24,403 nt of DNA from Bacteroidota bacterium (GTDB taxonomy: Bacteria; Bacteroidota; Bacteroidia; Bacteroidales; Dysgonomonadaceae): the NCBI GenBank assembly GCA_023424395.1, contig JAFADY010000023.1, forward strand, positions 1-24,403, written 5' to 3'. This document shows, piece after piece, positions 6,364 through 14,361 of the stretch. The notes under the pieces were generated by a model. The model was given only the letters and a program-made list of their open reading frames with translations, was not told where the DNA came from and did not search any database. The position numbers were made by a program, and so were the translations under genes. How positions within the stretch are numbered: the first letter of the stretch is position 1; each line of letters starts with the position of its first letter.

Positions 6364-8832
6364 TTATTCAAACACTTTTTCTAATGGTTTCCAATTATCA
6401 TTTAATTGCCCTGCTTTATATTCATAATTGAATTTTGATTTATACACTGTTTGAGGTTCTTCAACTTTATTCATTGTGTCTTCCATTGAGTATTTCTCAT
6501 TGTCAAAGTAGTACCATTGATTATTTTCAAGTATTACCAAACCACCAATGAAATTGCCACCTTTACTATTTAATTCAATTAATTTATCTGCAAGACCTTC
6601 GGCACGACCTTCTGGATTTTGAGCAGTAAAACCACTTTTAGTATCAAATATTGCAATTCGACCATCTTTGAATTTTAAAATCCAGTCAGGGAAAAACAAA
6701 GCGTCTTCTTTTGTCGAAGTATTGAAATATTTTAAGCAAAAAAACTCTTTGCTTGCTTCTCCGCTTTTGAACCACCATTCTAATTTACCACCTTTCTGTT
6801 CAAGATACTTGATAAATTTCAATTCGTTTTCACGCCCTTTGTATTCTTTTCTCAAATAAAATGGCTGAACCACACTTAAAAGTGAAGTTCCTTCTTCAGA
6901 TGTTAATTCTGCAAAATCTTCTGTAAAATTGTATTCTTCTTTAATTTCAAAAATAGGGGCTTCTCTTTTTTCAATTTCCTTTTTACGCTTTTCAATATAT
7001 GCTTTCTTAATTGGAAAATAGTCTTTTAATGCTTGAGTTAATGCAGGACGAAAAACGCTTGTCTGTTCCTTGTTTATGTCGGCAATAAATACACGATAAT
7101 AATAATTGCTGTCCATGTCTAACGAACGCTTAAACCAAACTCGCAAAGCTGATTTTAAAGGCGACCAAGAACGAGCAACATTTGAAACTCTTGCTGTATT
7201 TTCTGTTTGTTCAGATAAAAGTTTGAAACACCAATAATTAAAAAGTTTCTCAACATCATTCCTTGACATTTCATAATCTTCATCTCGACCTTTTTTTGCA
7301 AACTCAAGGTTAATTTTATCATAGTCAGAAAATTCAGCATCAACAACAAGTTTATTTGTCAATTTTGGGTTAATATCAACGCCTTTTGCCTCAATTTTTG
7401 GACGTGTCAATGCTAAATGCTCATTTTCTTCAATGCCGAAAAATTTATCCATTGATTTAAGAAAACTCATTTGAAAGTCAAATGCACTACCTAAATCGCC
7501 ATAGTCAGCTCTTGCAACGAAATCGGAATAAACATTTTCAATATTTGATACTCCTTCTTTCCTTTTTGAAGTATAAACAAAGGGTTTGTTTTTATTTGAT
7601 TGGTCCGGGATACCGATTTCATTACGCTTGTAATTGGTAAATAAATAACCTGTGCGAAGCGCCGGGCTGTTTATATAATCTTCTTTCTTGTTTGGTTCAG
7701 CTGTTCTTAAAATACGACCAATTGTTTGAGTGTAAAAAGTTGCTGAACTGATTTCACGAAACATTATCAAAATATGTGCTCTTGGGCAATCCCAACCTGT
7801 ACCTGCAGCTTGTTTGAAAAGCATAAAATCAACATCACTTTCATTGTGTGTTACAAATTCCATATTTTTCTGTTTGCCGTCAAACCAAAGTGCAACTCTA
7901 TTGTCAACATCAACTTTTTTTCTAGTTAAATAGTCAGTTACGATTTGCTCTTTAGTTTTTTCTCCTGCATCGTGCAATTTACTGTCGTCATTCGGTAATT
8001 GAATAAGAATAAGCGGATTGATATTTTTTCCTAACTTTTTAAATTCAGCTTCTAACTCTTTCTTTTTATCAATTGCTAAGTCAATTAAAAGTTCGTCCAA
8101 ATCTCTGCCAGGGAATTTATGTAAATCTTCCTCGGTTTGAACTGCGATTTTTTCTTTTATTAAACCTTCATTTACAACATCTTCTCTTTTTACACTCACA
8201 TAAGCCGCAAGTCCTTCATCTTCTTCATCTCTGTTTGGAATATACGAAGGAGTTGCCGAAACATTGATAATAATTTTAGGATTTACTACATCGACAACAC
8301 TAGTTTGTGCAAGTGGCGACAAATGGGTATGACTTTCGTCAATGACCATGATTATTTCCCGTCCATCTTTTTTAGTGTTTTCAATAACATCTTCAAAATA
8401 AAAACCTTGTTCTTTTTGAAAGTTTTCATCATCTGGTCGTCTTAAAACTCTTGTTTCTGATGACCTTGATACAAGTTTTTGCCAATTGACAAAAAGAACA
8501 TCATTTTTAAATAGTTTTCCTTGCTTGAAATCTTCAATCGTTAAAAGATTGTTTTGCAAGTTTGTATTAAAATATTCTTTGAATTTTTCCTTGCTTTGCA
8601 TAGCAAGACTATCGCTGAAAGTAATCCAAATAATTGCTTTGTCGTAGTCCCAATTTGGCAATGAGTTTAGACCATGCAAAAAATTTGTAATCATAAATGT
8701 TTTACCGCTCCCTGTTGGCGATTTAAAAACTAAATGCCTTTGCGTTTCTGACCGTTGCCATAATTTATGAAAAGCATCGATTAGTTTTTGGATTGCTTCC
8801 TTTTGAAAGTCTAATGGACTAAATCTACTCAT
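6364..8832 (-). CDS. res: Type III restriction endonuclease, Res subunit
   Basis: 822-residue superfamily 2 helicase/nuclease that, complexed with Mod, moves along or signals through DNA and cuts near its recognition site. Walker A is SPTGSGKT at 38-45. The Walker B DESH box is at 165-168 and motif III SATP at 192-195. The helicase C half has AAGTGWDCPRA and QTIGRILRT, the motif V and VI equivalents. The C-terminal nuclease is PD-(D/E)xK-like: P715-D716, then D730-T-K732, followed by SG. All expected motifs are intact, so it should be active. Its ATG overlaps the mod stop codon as ATGA (8829-8832), which predicts translational coupling. It ends just before the structured spacer at 6144-6363. 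Confidence 0.93.
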   Translation of the reverse strand: MSRFSPLDFQKEAIQKLIDAFHKLWQRSETQRHLVFKSPTGSGKTFMITNFLHGLNSLPNWDYDKAIIWITFSDSLAMQSKEKFKEYFNTNLQNNLLTIEDFKQGKLFKNDVLFVNWQKLVSRSSETRVLRRPDDENFQKEQGFYFEDVIENTKKDGREIIMVIDESHTHLSPLAQTSVVDVVNPKIIINVSATPSYIPNRDEEDEGLAAYVSVKREDVVNEGLIKEKIAVQTEEDLHKFPGRDLDELLIDLAIDKKKELEAEFKKLGKNINPLILIQLPNDDSKLHDAGEKTKEQIVTDYLTRKKVDVDNRVALWFDGKQKNMEFVTHNESDVDFMLFKQAAGTGWDCPRAHILIMFREISSATFYTQTIGRILRTAEPNKKEDYINSPALRTGYLFTNYKRNEIGIPDQSNKNKPFVYTSKRKEGVSNIENVYSDFVARADYGDLGSAFDFQMSFLKSMDKFFGIEENEHLALTRPKIEAKGVDINPKLTNKLVVDAEFSDYDKINLEFAKKGRDEDYEMSRNDVEKLFNYWCFKLLSEQTENTARVSNVARSWSPLKSALRVWFKRSLDMDSNYYYRVFIADINKEQTSVFRPALTQALKDYFPIKKAYIEKRKKEIEKREAPIFEIKEEYNFTEDFAELTSEEGTSLLSVVQPFYLRKEYKGRENELKFIKYLEQKGGKLEWWFKSGEASKEFFCLKYFNTSTKEDALFFPDWILKFKDGRIAIFDTKSGFTAQNPEGRAEGLADKLIELNSKGGNFIGGLVILENNQWYYFDNEKYSMEDTMNKVEEPQTVYKSKFNYEYKAGQLNDNWKPLEKVFE

Positions 8833-10670
8833 GCCGATATAATATTGTAAATGTTTTTATAAATTTCAAGAATTGGTTGTGGAATAGTTTTGATAGTTAA
8901 GTTTGGAATATGGTCAAACAACCCTTCAAAATCACTTGAATTGCCCCAACTAAACAAATAAAGTGAAATTGGTTTTTGTACTTCCTCAACCTTTTGTAGA
9001 AATATATTCATTTCGTCCATTTCTTCTTTGAAATATACTGCTGTAACTTTTTCTGAATTTTCGAAGAATTGAAAAAATTGAGTTGCTTCAATTTCATCTA
9101 ATGTATTTTCCGCAATTGCGAGTAAGTAACCTGCTTTATGTGCCAATGAAGATTTATCTTCATCGGAAGCTGATAGAATATTGTTTTTTCCGACAAATGA
9201 AGTTTTGTAGTATTTTAATGAATTTCCTAGAGGCTCAACAATTCTATTTTTTGGATTTTTATAACCTGTAATAACTTTTTTACACCTTGGATAAGTTACT
9301 TCAGTGCAAATATTACCTTCGTCATTTGTGCAAATAATATTTTGTAAATTAAAATTGACTTTATTTAGTTCTAAACAGGCTTGAAGAGTTGTCCCTGAAC
9401 CTGCAAAAAAGTCTAATATTATTGCGGTATTATTGGTTGAAACAGAAATTAAATCTTTTATTAATTCTACTGGTTTAGGATTTTTAAATGCTCTTGAACC
9501 CAAAATATCCTTTATCTGAGCAGTACCGTTTCCGCTTGAATATTCGGGTTTATAAAATAATGATTTTGGCTTCTTAGAAGGAATTTCATTAAGTTCTGGT
9601 CTTTGCTTTTTGTAAAGCGATATACCATTTTTTGTTCTACTAATAATAACATCTGTAATCAATCTTTTTCTGTTATTCTCAGAAAATCCCCAACGCCAAC
9701 GTCCAAAATCATTACCAGACATTGGTAGAACAACTTCAAAACCATCATTCTCATATTTTAGAATTAATTCCGACAAATAATTATCATCAAAGGTTTTGGT
9801 TTCTTTATTATAAATTCTAGAATGTTCTTCTTTTGTGACCGTTGACGCAAAATCGTTTTTTATTAGGATTGGGTAAAACATTTCAGCTCTATCTTCTCGC
9901 TTATCTTCTTCCCCTGTTGCACGCATTGGAGCCCCTTTTTTGAAAAATCCTATCTCGTCTTCTTGCCATTTTACCATTTCAACTTCATCTAATTCAAACT
10001 CATTGAATTTACATTTTGAAATGTCTTTTGCAAAAACTACAGTATATTCATGGGTTCCAGCAAAACCAAATTGGTCTTGATTCCCTTTTAAATTCATAAT
10101 TGTTGGTAAAATCGCAACCTGATTTGAATCACCAAAAATTTTTGATAGTATTAAAACAAGATTTGCTAATTCGTTATCATCTATGCTCACTACAATTTTA
10201 CCAGTATCTCTTAATAGTCCTTTTGCAAGTTCTATTCTTTTAAATATAAAAGAAAGCCAATAGCTATGTCTTAATGGGTGGTCTTTTGGCACTACTGTTC
10301 CATCAGGAAACCTATCAATTACTCTTTTGTCTTTGTATGTAAATCCATCTTTTCCTGTATTGTAAGGCGGGTCAATGTAGATAAGGTCAATTTTCTCCTT
10401 GTGAGTGTAATTGAGGCAAGTTAAGGAGTGATAATTATCGCCTTCAATTAGTATATGAGTTGGTTTGTCATCATCATTTTTTATTGCTTTTTCTTTTACT
10501 TCTTCCAAAACTGGTAATTGATTTTCACTTTCTTCTTCGAATGCTTCTGGTACATCCATCCAAACCAAACCATATTTAGCAGTTTTTACCCTGTTATTGG
10601 CAATTTCTAACTGCTTTTGCAGTTTCTCTATTTCATTGAGCAGTTCTTGCTCTTTTGTTATTTTACTCAT
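8829..10670 (-). CDS. mod: Type III DNA methyltransferase, Mod subunit
   Basis: 613-residue adenine-N6 methyltransferase that sets the sequence specificity of the type III system. The beta-class motif order is visible: catalytic DPPY at 100-103 (IDPPYNTGKDGF) precedes the AdoMet motif DFFAGSGTT at 420-428. Between them lies the variable target-recognition region (about 180-400), which includes RWRWGFSENNRKRL, typical of type III Mod. An N-terminal coiled coil is likely (residues 3-30). The frame is open to a TTG at 10709, but ATG 10670 is preferred: it follows ATAAGG and overlaps the stop of an upstream reading frame in TATGAGTAA. No simple repeat tract is seen in the coding region, so slippage-type phase variation is not suggested. 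Confidence 0.93.
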   Translation of the reverse strand: MSKITKEQELLNEIEKLQKQLEIANNRVKTAKYGLVWMDVPEAFEEESENQLPVLEEVKEKAIKNDDDKPTHILIEGDNYHSLTCLNYTHKEKIDLIYIDPPYNTGKDGFTYKDKRVIDRFPDGTVVPKDHPLRHSYWLSFIFKRIELAKGLLRDTGKIVVSIDDNELANLVLILSKIFGDSNQVAILPTIMNLKGNQDQFGFAGTHEYTVVFAKDISKCKFNEFELDEVEMVKWQEDEIGFFKKGAPMRATGEEDKREDRAEMFYPILIKNDFASTVTKEEHSRIYNKETKTFDDNYLSELILKYENDGFEVVLPMSGNDFGRWRWGFSENNRKRLITDVIISRTKNGISLYKKQRPELNEIPSKKPKSLFYKPEYSSGNGTAQIKDILGSRAFKNPKPVELIKDLISVSTNNTAIILDFFAGSGTTLQACLELNKVNFNLQNIICTNDEGNICTEVTYPRCKKVITGYKNPKNRIVEPLGNSLKYYKTSFVGKNNILSASDEDKSSLAHKAGYLLAIAENTLDEIEATQFFQFFENSEKVTAVYFKEEMDEMNIFLQKVEEVQKPISLYLFSWGNSSDFEGLFDHIPNLTIKTIPQPILEIYKNIYNIISA

Positions 10671-10767
10671 AGTCCTTATTTCGTTTTTCGAGCAATTCTG
10701 CTCCTTCAATATCTAATATTTTGGTAATTTCAAAAAGCACTTCAAGTCTTGGTTGTTGTCTGGTTTT
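10663..10767 (-). pseudogene. 5'-truncated XRE/HTH_3-type regulator upstream of mod
   Basis: On the minus strand a frame without any start codon runs into TAA at 10665-10663, overlapping the mod ATG. Its translation, RQQPRLEVLFEITKILDI followed by EGAELLEKRNKDYE, matches the last helices of XRE/HTH_3 DNA-binding domains (typically 'R.PSLEVLF.IAK.LDV...ELL'). The front two thirds, including the recognition helix, are missing. The upstream side abuts the stop codon of the VOC gene (10772). Such regulators often precede restriction-modification genes as control proteins, so this looks like the remains of one cut away when the VOC gene arrived. A short non-homologous frame is possible but less likely given the overlap geometry. 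Confidence 0.6.
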
Positions 10768-10771
10768 CTTT

Positions 10772-11161
10772 TTATTCAGTTATTTCAATTATATTTTTTT
10801 CAGGGTCCAAAATTACACTTTCATAATACCCATCACCTGTTGTTCTTGGTTCTCCAACAATTTTATATCCATCTTGCCTGAATTCATTTGTCATCTCATC
10901 TACTTTTTCCTTATTTCCAACGGAAAATGCTAAATGAGTAATTCCGATTGTTTGATTCTCAAAGTCATTTTTGTTTTCTGTGATTTCAAGTTTTTTCATT
11001 AGTTCAATTCTAGAACCACTTTCAAATTCTAAAAAGTATGAAGTAAAATTTTTAGATTCATTGCGATATTTTGCGCTTGCTCTACCTTGGAAATATTTCT
11101 CATAAAATTCTTTCATTTTTTCCAAATCATTTACCCAAAATGCAATATGTTCAATTTTCAT
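10772..11161 (-). CDS. VOC-family (glyoxalase/bleomycin-resistance fold) protein
   Basis: 129-residue single-module vicinal-oxygen-chelate protein with two beta-alpha-beta-beta-beta halves. Metal ligands in expected positions are H5 (KIEHIAFWV), E53 (SRIELMKK), H76 (GITHLAFSV) and E126 (NIIEITE). DPEKNIIEI near the end is the typical last-strand signature. Members include lactoylglutathione lyase, methylmalonyl-CoA epimerase, dioxygenases and drug-binding proteins, and the exact reaction cannot be inferred. The composition is as AT-rich as the island. Its stop is five bases from the truncated regulator frame, and a foldback spacer lies upstream. It has no evident tie to the restriction system. 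Confidence 0.85.
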   Translation of the reverse strand: MKIEHIAFWVNDLEKMKEFYEKYFQGRASAKYRNESKNFTSYFLEFESGSRIELMKKLEITENKNDFENQTIGITHLAFSVGNKEKVDEMTNEFRQDGYKIVGEPRTTGDGYYESVILDPEKNIIEITE

Positions 11162-11416
11162 TTAGTATCTTTTTTAATGGTTTTTTTTAGAATTATAGAT
11201 AACGGTTTGCGGCTTGGCGAAGTGGCGGATTTCATTGAACGTCCAGCCCAGAGCTGGTGTTGACTAAATGTACGAATGTTCATTGATTGTATTATTGCTC
11301 ATTAGCGTTCGGTCGCGCTGGAACAAAAGCTGATTAGCGATTTGTTGTTGATTGATTACACGTCGCCCCGCCATATTGCCAATGCAATATTATAGCCAGT
11401 GGTTCTTGCAGATTTG
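11162..11416. other. Foldback, attC-like spacer
   Basis: No gene is seen in these 255 bases. Imperfect inverted arms TTGGCGAAGTGGCGG (11214-11228) and CCGCCATATTGCCAA (11368-11382) match at 12 of 15 positions. Outside them ATAACGG (11199-11205) faces GGCGTTATAT (about 11423-11432), which overlaps the last codons of the GIY-YIG gene. Outer cores bearing AAC/GTT and an inner pair of arms are the general plan of integron attC sites, but the cores deviate from RYYYAAC/GTTRRRY and no integrase is in view. The piece is less AT-rich than its neighbours. Confidence 0.45.
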
Positions 11417-12232
11417 TCAATTGGCGTTATATCCATACTTTCTGCTTAGTAAAACAGTTTTCCACCAGCTTTCTCTCTCAAGAATAACTAAATCATCAGT
11501 AGTTGATTTATAGATGTCAAGAATCGAATATCTGAAGTTTGCTTTTATATGTTCAAATGTCAGTGATTTAAGTTCGAAATTTCCACCATGACCACAATCA
11601 ACATATGCTTTCCAACGTCCTAAAATCATGTGTTCTCCGTATGCCGAACCCACATACATTTTTCCATTTGATTGGTCGGTAAGCAAGTAAACACCCTTTT
11701 GATTTTGAAGTGCAGTTTTCCAATTATCCTTTTCGACTACTCTTTTCAGTTCGTCCCAAGTAACGTTTACTTTTTCATATCCCGGAAACAAGTCGTTGTC
11801 AAAAGTGTCGGGTAGAAGTTGGGATACATAACAGTCGTTAATTACTGATTCAGCATTCCTAATCATTGTTTGCGCTTTGTTCTTAAATTTTATGATTAGC
11901 CGTCCAACATATTTATCGTATTCAGGCAGGTTTACATATTCATAACCAACACCGTTTAATTTATTCAAGTCCTTAGTTACTCTTCCAATATGAAACAGCA
12001 ACCATAAATCTTCATTACGTTTGATTTTAACCAGACCAACTGTAATTTGTCCTTGTTTATATGATTTGTTTTTATTGTAGTTCCAATATTGTCCCGCCAG
12101 CATTGTCGAAGTATCACCATTCTTGAAGAGTTCGATTGGATTCCAATTTTGCGCGAACATCAAGTTGAAACGAATCTTCACGTTGGTAACATTGTTAAGC
12201 CGTAATATGTCATTTAATTTAATGCTGTCCAT
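11417..12232 (-). CDS. GIY-YIG nuclease-domain protein
   Basis: 271 residues. The N-terminal 170 residues form a domain often seen before this nuclease, with RLIIKFKN (111-118) and the linker DLFPGYEKVNVTWDEL (147-162). The C-terminal GIY-YIG nuclease spans about 175-265. Its elements are GVY at 180-182, YVG at 193-195, the catalytic-type arginine R206 in GRWKAY, and a glutamate in LERESWWK (E252 or E254) for metal binding. All parts look intact. Related proteins are scattered in genomic islands; some GIY-YIG enzymes are restriction or homing nucleases, but the role of this architecture is not established. It may be an independent cassette: GTTATAGGC (minus strand, 12276-12268) precedes it and a foldback structure follows it. 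Confidence 0.82.
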   Translation of the reverse strand: MDSIKLNDILRLNNVTNVKIRFNLMFAQNWNPIELFKNGDTSTMLAGQYWNYNKNKSYKQGQITVGLVKIKRNEDLWLLFHIGRVTKDLNKLNGVGYEYVNLPEYDKYVGRLIIKFKNKAQTMIRNAESVINDCYVSQLLPDTFDNDLFPGYEKVNVTWDELKRVVEKDNWKTALQNQKGVYLLTDQSNGKMYVGSAYGEHMILGRWKAYVDCGHGGNFELKSLTFEHIKANFRYSILDIYKSTTDDLVILERESWWKTVLLSRKYGYNAN

Positions 12233-12420
12233 CTGCTATAATTCTTTGAGAGTGTCGCTTTACCATTGCCTATAACGTGTTATTTACGCAACTAAATATT
12301 CGTAAAATCACCTTAATAAATAGGTGTAAACGAATGTTATTGCATTTCTCCCACAAAAATAACCATTTATAGCAATAATGAAAGGAGTTGATTAAAAAAC
12401 ATTCGCTACTCAACAAAAAT

Positions 12421-12461
12421 AATCTCGCTTCGCGACACACGAGTCCGGAAACTCGCGCGAG
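12421..12461 (+). repeat. 41-bp direct repeat, right boundary of AT-rich island
   Basis: Second copy of the 5176-5216 sequence in the same orientation, differing only by GAGTC instead of GAGTT. That change weakens one pair of the internal CGAGT...ACTCG hairpin. The distance between copies is 7245 bases. The similarity stops abruptly on both sides. Confidence 0.8.
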
Positions 12462-12522
12462 TGGGCACGAGCAAGCAATAAATTTTCCTCCCCATCCACA
12501 ACCGTATATTTCTCCAAATGAT

Positions 12523-12530
12523 TAACTTTG
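12523..12530 (+). promoter_or_regulatory. Candidate -7 promoter element for corA
   Basis: TAACTTTG fits the Bacteroidota -7 consensus TAnnTTTG and lies 58 bases before the corA ATG. No clear TTTG box is seen about 19 bases upstream, so confidence is moderate. Confidence 0.4.
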
Positions 12531-12544
12531 CGGTCAATACCCTA

Positions 12545-12579
12545 ACTCAAAACTCATAACTCATAACTCATAACCCATC
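12545..12579. repeat. Heptanucleotide tandem repeat, gap 4
   Basis: Five units in exact register: ACTCAAA, ACTCATA, ACTCATA, ACTCATA, ACCCATC. They lie between the candidate promoter and the corA start, hence in the leader of its transcript. The word is the complement of the one after the mutase gene. Confidence 0.75.
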
Positions 12580-12588
12580 ACTAAAAAC

Positions 12589-13647
12589 ATGCCCCCGTTT
12601 AAAAAGAAAGAAGACATCGGCCTCTCGCCCTACGAACTGAAGTTCAGGGGCCGCAAAAGAGCCGAAGAAGTGCGTATGACCGTTTTCGACATTGAACCCG
12701 AAAACCTTACCGAAACGCAAATCCACTCGGTGGACGAAATTCGCGCCTACAAAGATTCGCATTCCATTACGTGGCTCAATATTGACGGGCTGCACAACGA
12801 GCAACTGATGGAAGACATTGCGCGTGAGTTGAACATTCCCGCCGATATACTGTCGGATGTGCTGGAGCCATCTTCCCGTCCGCAGGCAGAGGAGTTTGAC
12901 GACGGGCTGTTTGTATCGCTGAAAATGATGGAGTTTAACGAGAAAACTAACCGTGTATCGGTGGATAACCTGAGCCTGGTGGTGATGAAAAACATGCTTA
13001 TCACGTTTCAGGAAGAAGCAGGCGATGTTTTCGACCCCGTGCGCGACCGCATACGCAAGCACAAAACCAAAATTCGTTCATCGGGAACCGATTATCTGGC
13101 GTTTGCCCTGCTGGATGTGGTGATCGATAATTACATTTATATACTGGGCGTGTTTGGCGAGAAAATTGAAACGCTGGAAGGGAAAATGATCATCGACCCC
13201 GATAAGGAAATTCTGAAAGTAATCAATCTATTCAGGCACGAACTCAACAATTTGCGCCGCGATATTAAGCCGGCCAAAGAAATGATCATGAGTTTGGTAA
13301 AGCTCGATACGGACATCATCAGCGAGGAGAACAAAACGCATTACAAAGAGCTGCAAGACAATATAAATCAGGCGGTGGACCTGCTGGATTATTATCGCGA
13401 ACTGCTTTACGATGAGCTCAACATTTATCACTCATCCATGAGCACCCGCTTGAACGATATTATGGCGCTGCTCACGGTTTTTTCGGTCATCTTTATTCCG
13501 CTCACGTTTATTGTGGGCGTTTACGGAATGAATTTCGACAATATGCCGGAGCTGCACTCCCGCTACGGCTACTTTGTGGTATGGGGCGTGATGCTGGCGG
13601 TGGGAGCCGGAATGCTGTGGTATTTTAAAAAGAAAAAGTGGTTTTAA
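12589..13647 (+). CDS. corA: CorA-type magnesium/cobalt transporter
   Basis: 352-residue inner-membrane divalent-cation channel, the usual length. A large soluble N-terminal funnel domain is followed by a long helix rich in charged residues (about 210-285) and two C-terminal membrane segments. The signature GMN motif is at 313-315 (VYGMNF), at the end of the first membrane helix. The second helix is GYFVVWGVMLAVGAGMLWYF and the chain ends in the basic KKKKWF. The acidic loop after GMN (FDNMPELHS) is typical. ATG 12589 is the first in frame and follows a candidate promoter and a heptanucleotide repeat. It stands just outside the right island boundary and shares the more balanced base composition of the flanks. 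Confidence 0.95.
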   Translation: MPPFKKKEDIGLSPYELKFRGRKRAEEVRMTVFDIEPENLTETQIHSVDEIRAYKDSHSITWLNIDGLHNEQLMEDIARELNIPADILSDVLEPSSRPQAEEFDDGLFVSLKMMEFNEKTNRVSVDNLSLVVMKNMLITFQEEAGDVFDPVRDRIRKHKTKIRSSGTDYLAFALLDVVIDNYIYILGVFGEKIETLEGKMIIDPDKEILKVINLFRHELNNLRRDIKPAKEMIMSLVKLDTDIISEENKTHYKELQDNINQAVDLLDYYRELLYDELNIYHSSMSTRLNDIMALLTVFSVIFIPLTFIVGVYGMNFDNMPELHSRYGYFVVWGVMLAVGAGMLWYFKKKKWF

Positions 13648-13649
13648 CC

Positions 13650-13684
13650 GTCTGACCGACTGTGTCTGACCGTTGGCGGATTAC
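13650..13684. repeat. Weak heptanucleotide repeat, gap 5
   Basis: GTCTGAC occurs at 13650-13656 and 13664-13670, fourteen bases apart, with the related CGACTGT between and further degenerate heptads after. This gap follows the corA stop. It is the weakest of the six examples. Confidence 0.45.
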
Positions 13685-13760
13685 CGGCCTGAAGGTTTGA
13701 GGATGATTTATTATGCATCACACGGACTTGGAGCCATCGGATACTAAAACAAAATTCAAA

Positions 13761-14255
13761 ATGAAAATACAATTATTACAAGCCGATATTTCCCAATTAG
13801 AGGTGGATGCCATTGTAAACGCCGCCAATACCACTTTGTTGGGCGGCGGCGGGGTAGATGGCGCCATTCATCGGGCTGCGGGGCCGGAGCTGCTGAAAGA
13901 GTGCAGAACGTTAAACGGTTGCGCAACCGGACAAGCCAAAATAACCGCAGGTTATCTTTTGCCGGCAAAATACGTTATCCATACCGTTGGCCCGGTTTGG
14001 CACGGCGGAAACCACAACGAAGAAAATTTGCTTCGCGATTGTTACATAAACTCACTAAAACTCGCCGATGAAAATGGGTTGCGCTCTGTTACTTTTCCCA
14101 ACATCAGTACAGGCGTTTATCGTTTTCCGAAGGAAAAAGCCGCTAAAATAGCGGTGGATACGGTAAGAAATTTTTCTGCGAAATCGGTGGAAGAGGTGAT
14201 TTTTGCGTGTTTCGATGAGGAGAATTTTGAGATTTACAAGCGTTTGCTCACTTAA
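13761..14255 (+). CDS. Macrodomain protein, O-acetyl-ADP-ribose deacetylase type
   Basis: 164-residue stand-alone macrodomain, the size of YmdB/MacroD-like enzymes that hydrolyse O-acetyl-ADP-ribose or remove ADP-ribose from acidic residues. Ligand-site features are D9 (LLQADIS), N20 and N23 in VNAANTTLLGGGGVDGAIH (19-37), and the second loop NISTGVYRFP at 114-123. The catalytic-loop asparagine and the G-rich phosphate loop are intact. The frame is open from ATG 13713, but the first 16 residues are unlike the family, and MKIQLLQADIS starting at 13761 matches the usual N-terminus. No toxin-like ADP-ribosyltransferase partner is adjacent, so a general NAD-metabolite clean-up role is more likely than an antitoxin role. 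Confidence 0.9.
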   Translation: MKIQLLQADISQLEVDAIVNAANTTLLGGGGVDGAIHRAAGPELLKECRTLNGCATGQAKITAGYLLPAKYVIHTVGPVWHGGNHNEENLLRDCYINSLKLADENGLRSVTFPNISTGVYRFPKEKAAKIAVDTVRNFSAKSVEEVIFACFDEENFEIYKRLLT

Positions 14256-14324
14256 TATTATCATTTTATACGCTCATGTTCGCTTAAAAGAAATCAGATT
14301 TAAACATTCTTTAAATATTATTGT

Positions 14325-14332
14325 TACCTTTG
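14325..14332 (+). promoter_or_regulatory. Candidate -7 promoter element for the YeiH-family gene
   Basis: TACCTTTG fits TAnnTTTG, 29 bases before the ATG at 14362. A degenerate TTTA lies about 22 bases upstream in place of TTTG. The position implies a very short leader. Confidence 0.45.
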
Positions 14333-14361
14333 AAGCCGAAAATCAAATTAAGTTACACCCC

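Larger units (their letters stand above)
12233..12588. other. Gene-free gap at the right boundary of the island
   Basis: These 356 bases hold no open frame of note. In order they contain GCCTATAAC (12268-12276, a possible cassette core on the minus strand), TTTACGCAAC (12283-12292, shared with 6176-6185), a hairpin at 12299-12334 (TTCGT...CACCT pairing with AGGTG...ACGAA), an AT-rich stretch, the second 41-bp direct repeat (12421-12461), a TAACTTTG promoter element (12523-12530) and a heptanucleotide repeat. Base composition shifts from AT-rich to more balanced across the direct repeat. Confidence 0.6.

Noticed and set aside
10671..10709. TTG-initiated extension of Mod
   Set aside because: The bases encode the overlapping HTH remnant in another frame, and ATG 10670 has a better upstream context.
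13713..13760. 16-residue N-terminal extension of the macrodomain protein
   Set aside because: Family proteins begin at the MKIQLLQADIS equivalent; the extension is polar and unconserved in character.
14203..14361. N-terminal extension of the YeiH-family protein
   Set aside because: It overlaps the macrodomain gene, adds 53 residues unlike the family, and a promoter-like TACCTTTG lies inside it.
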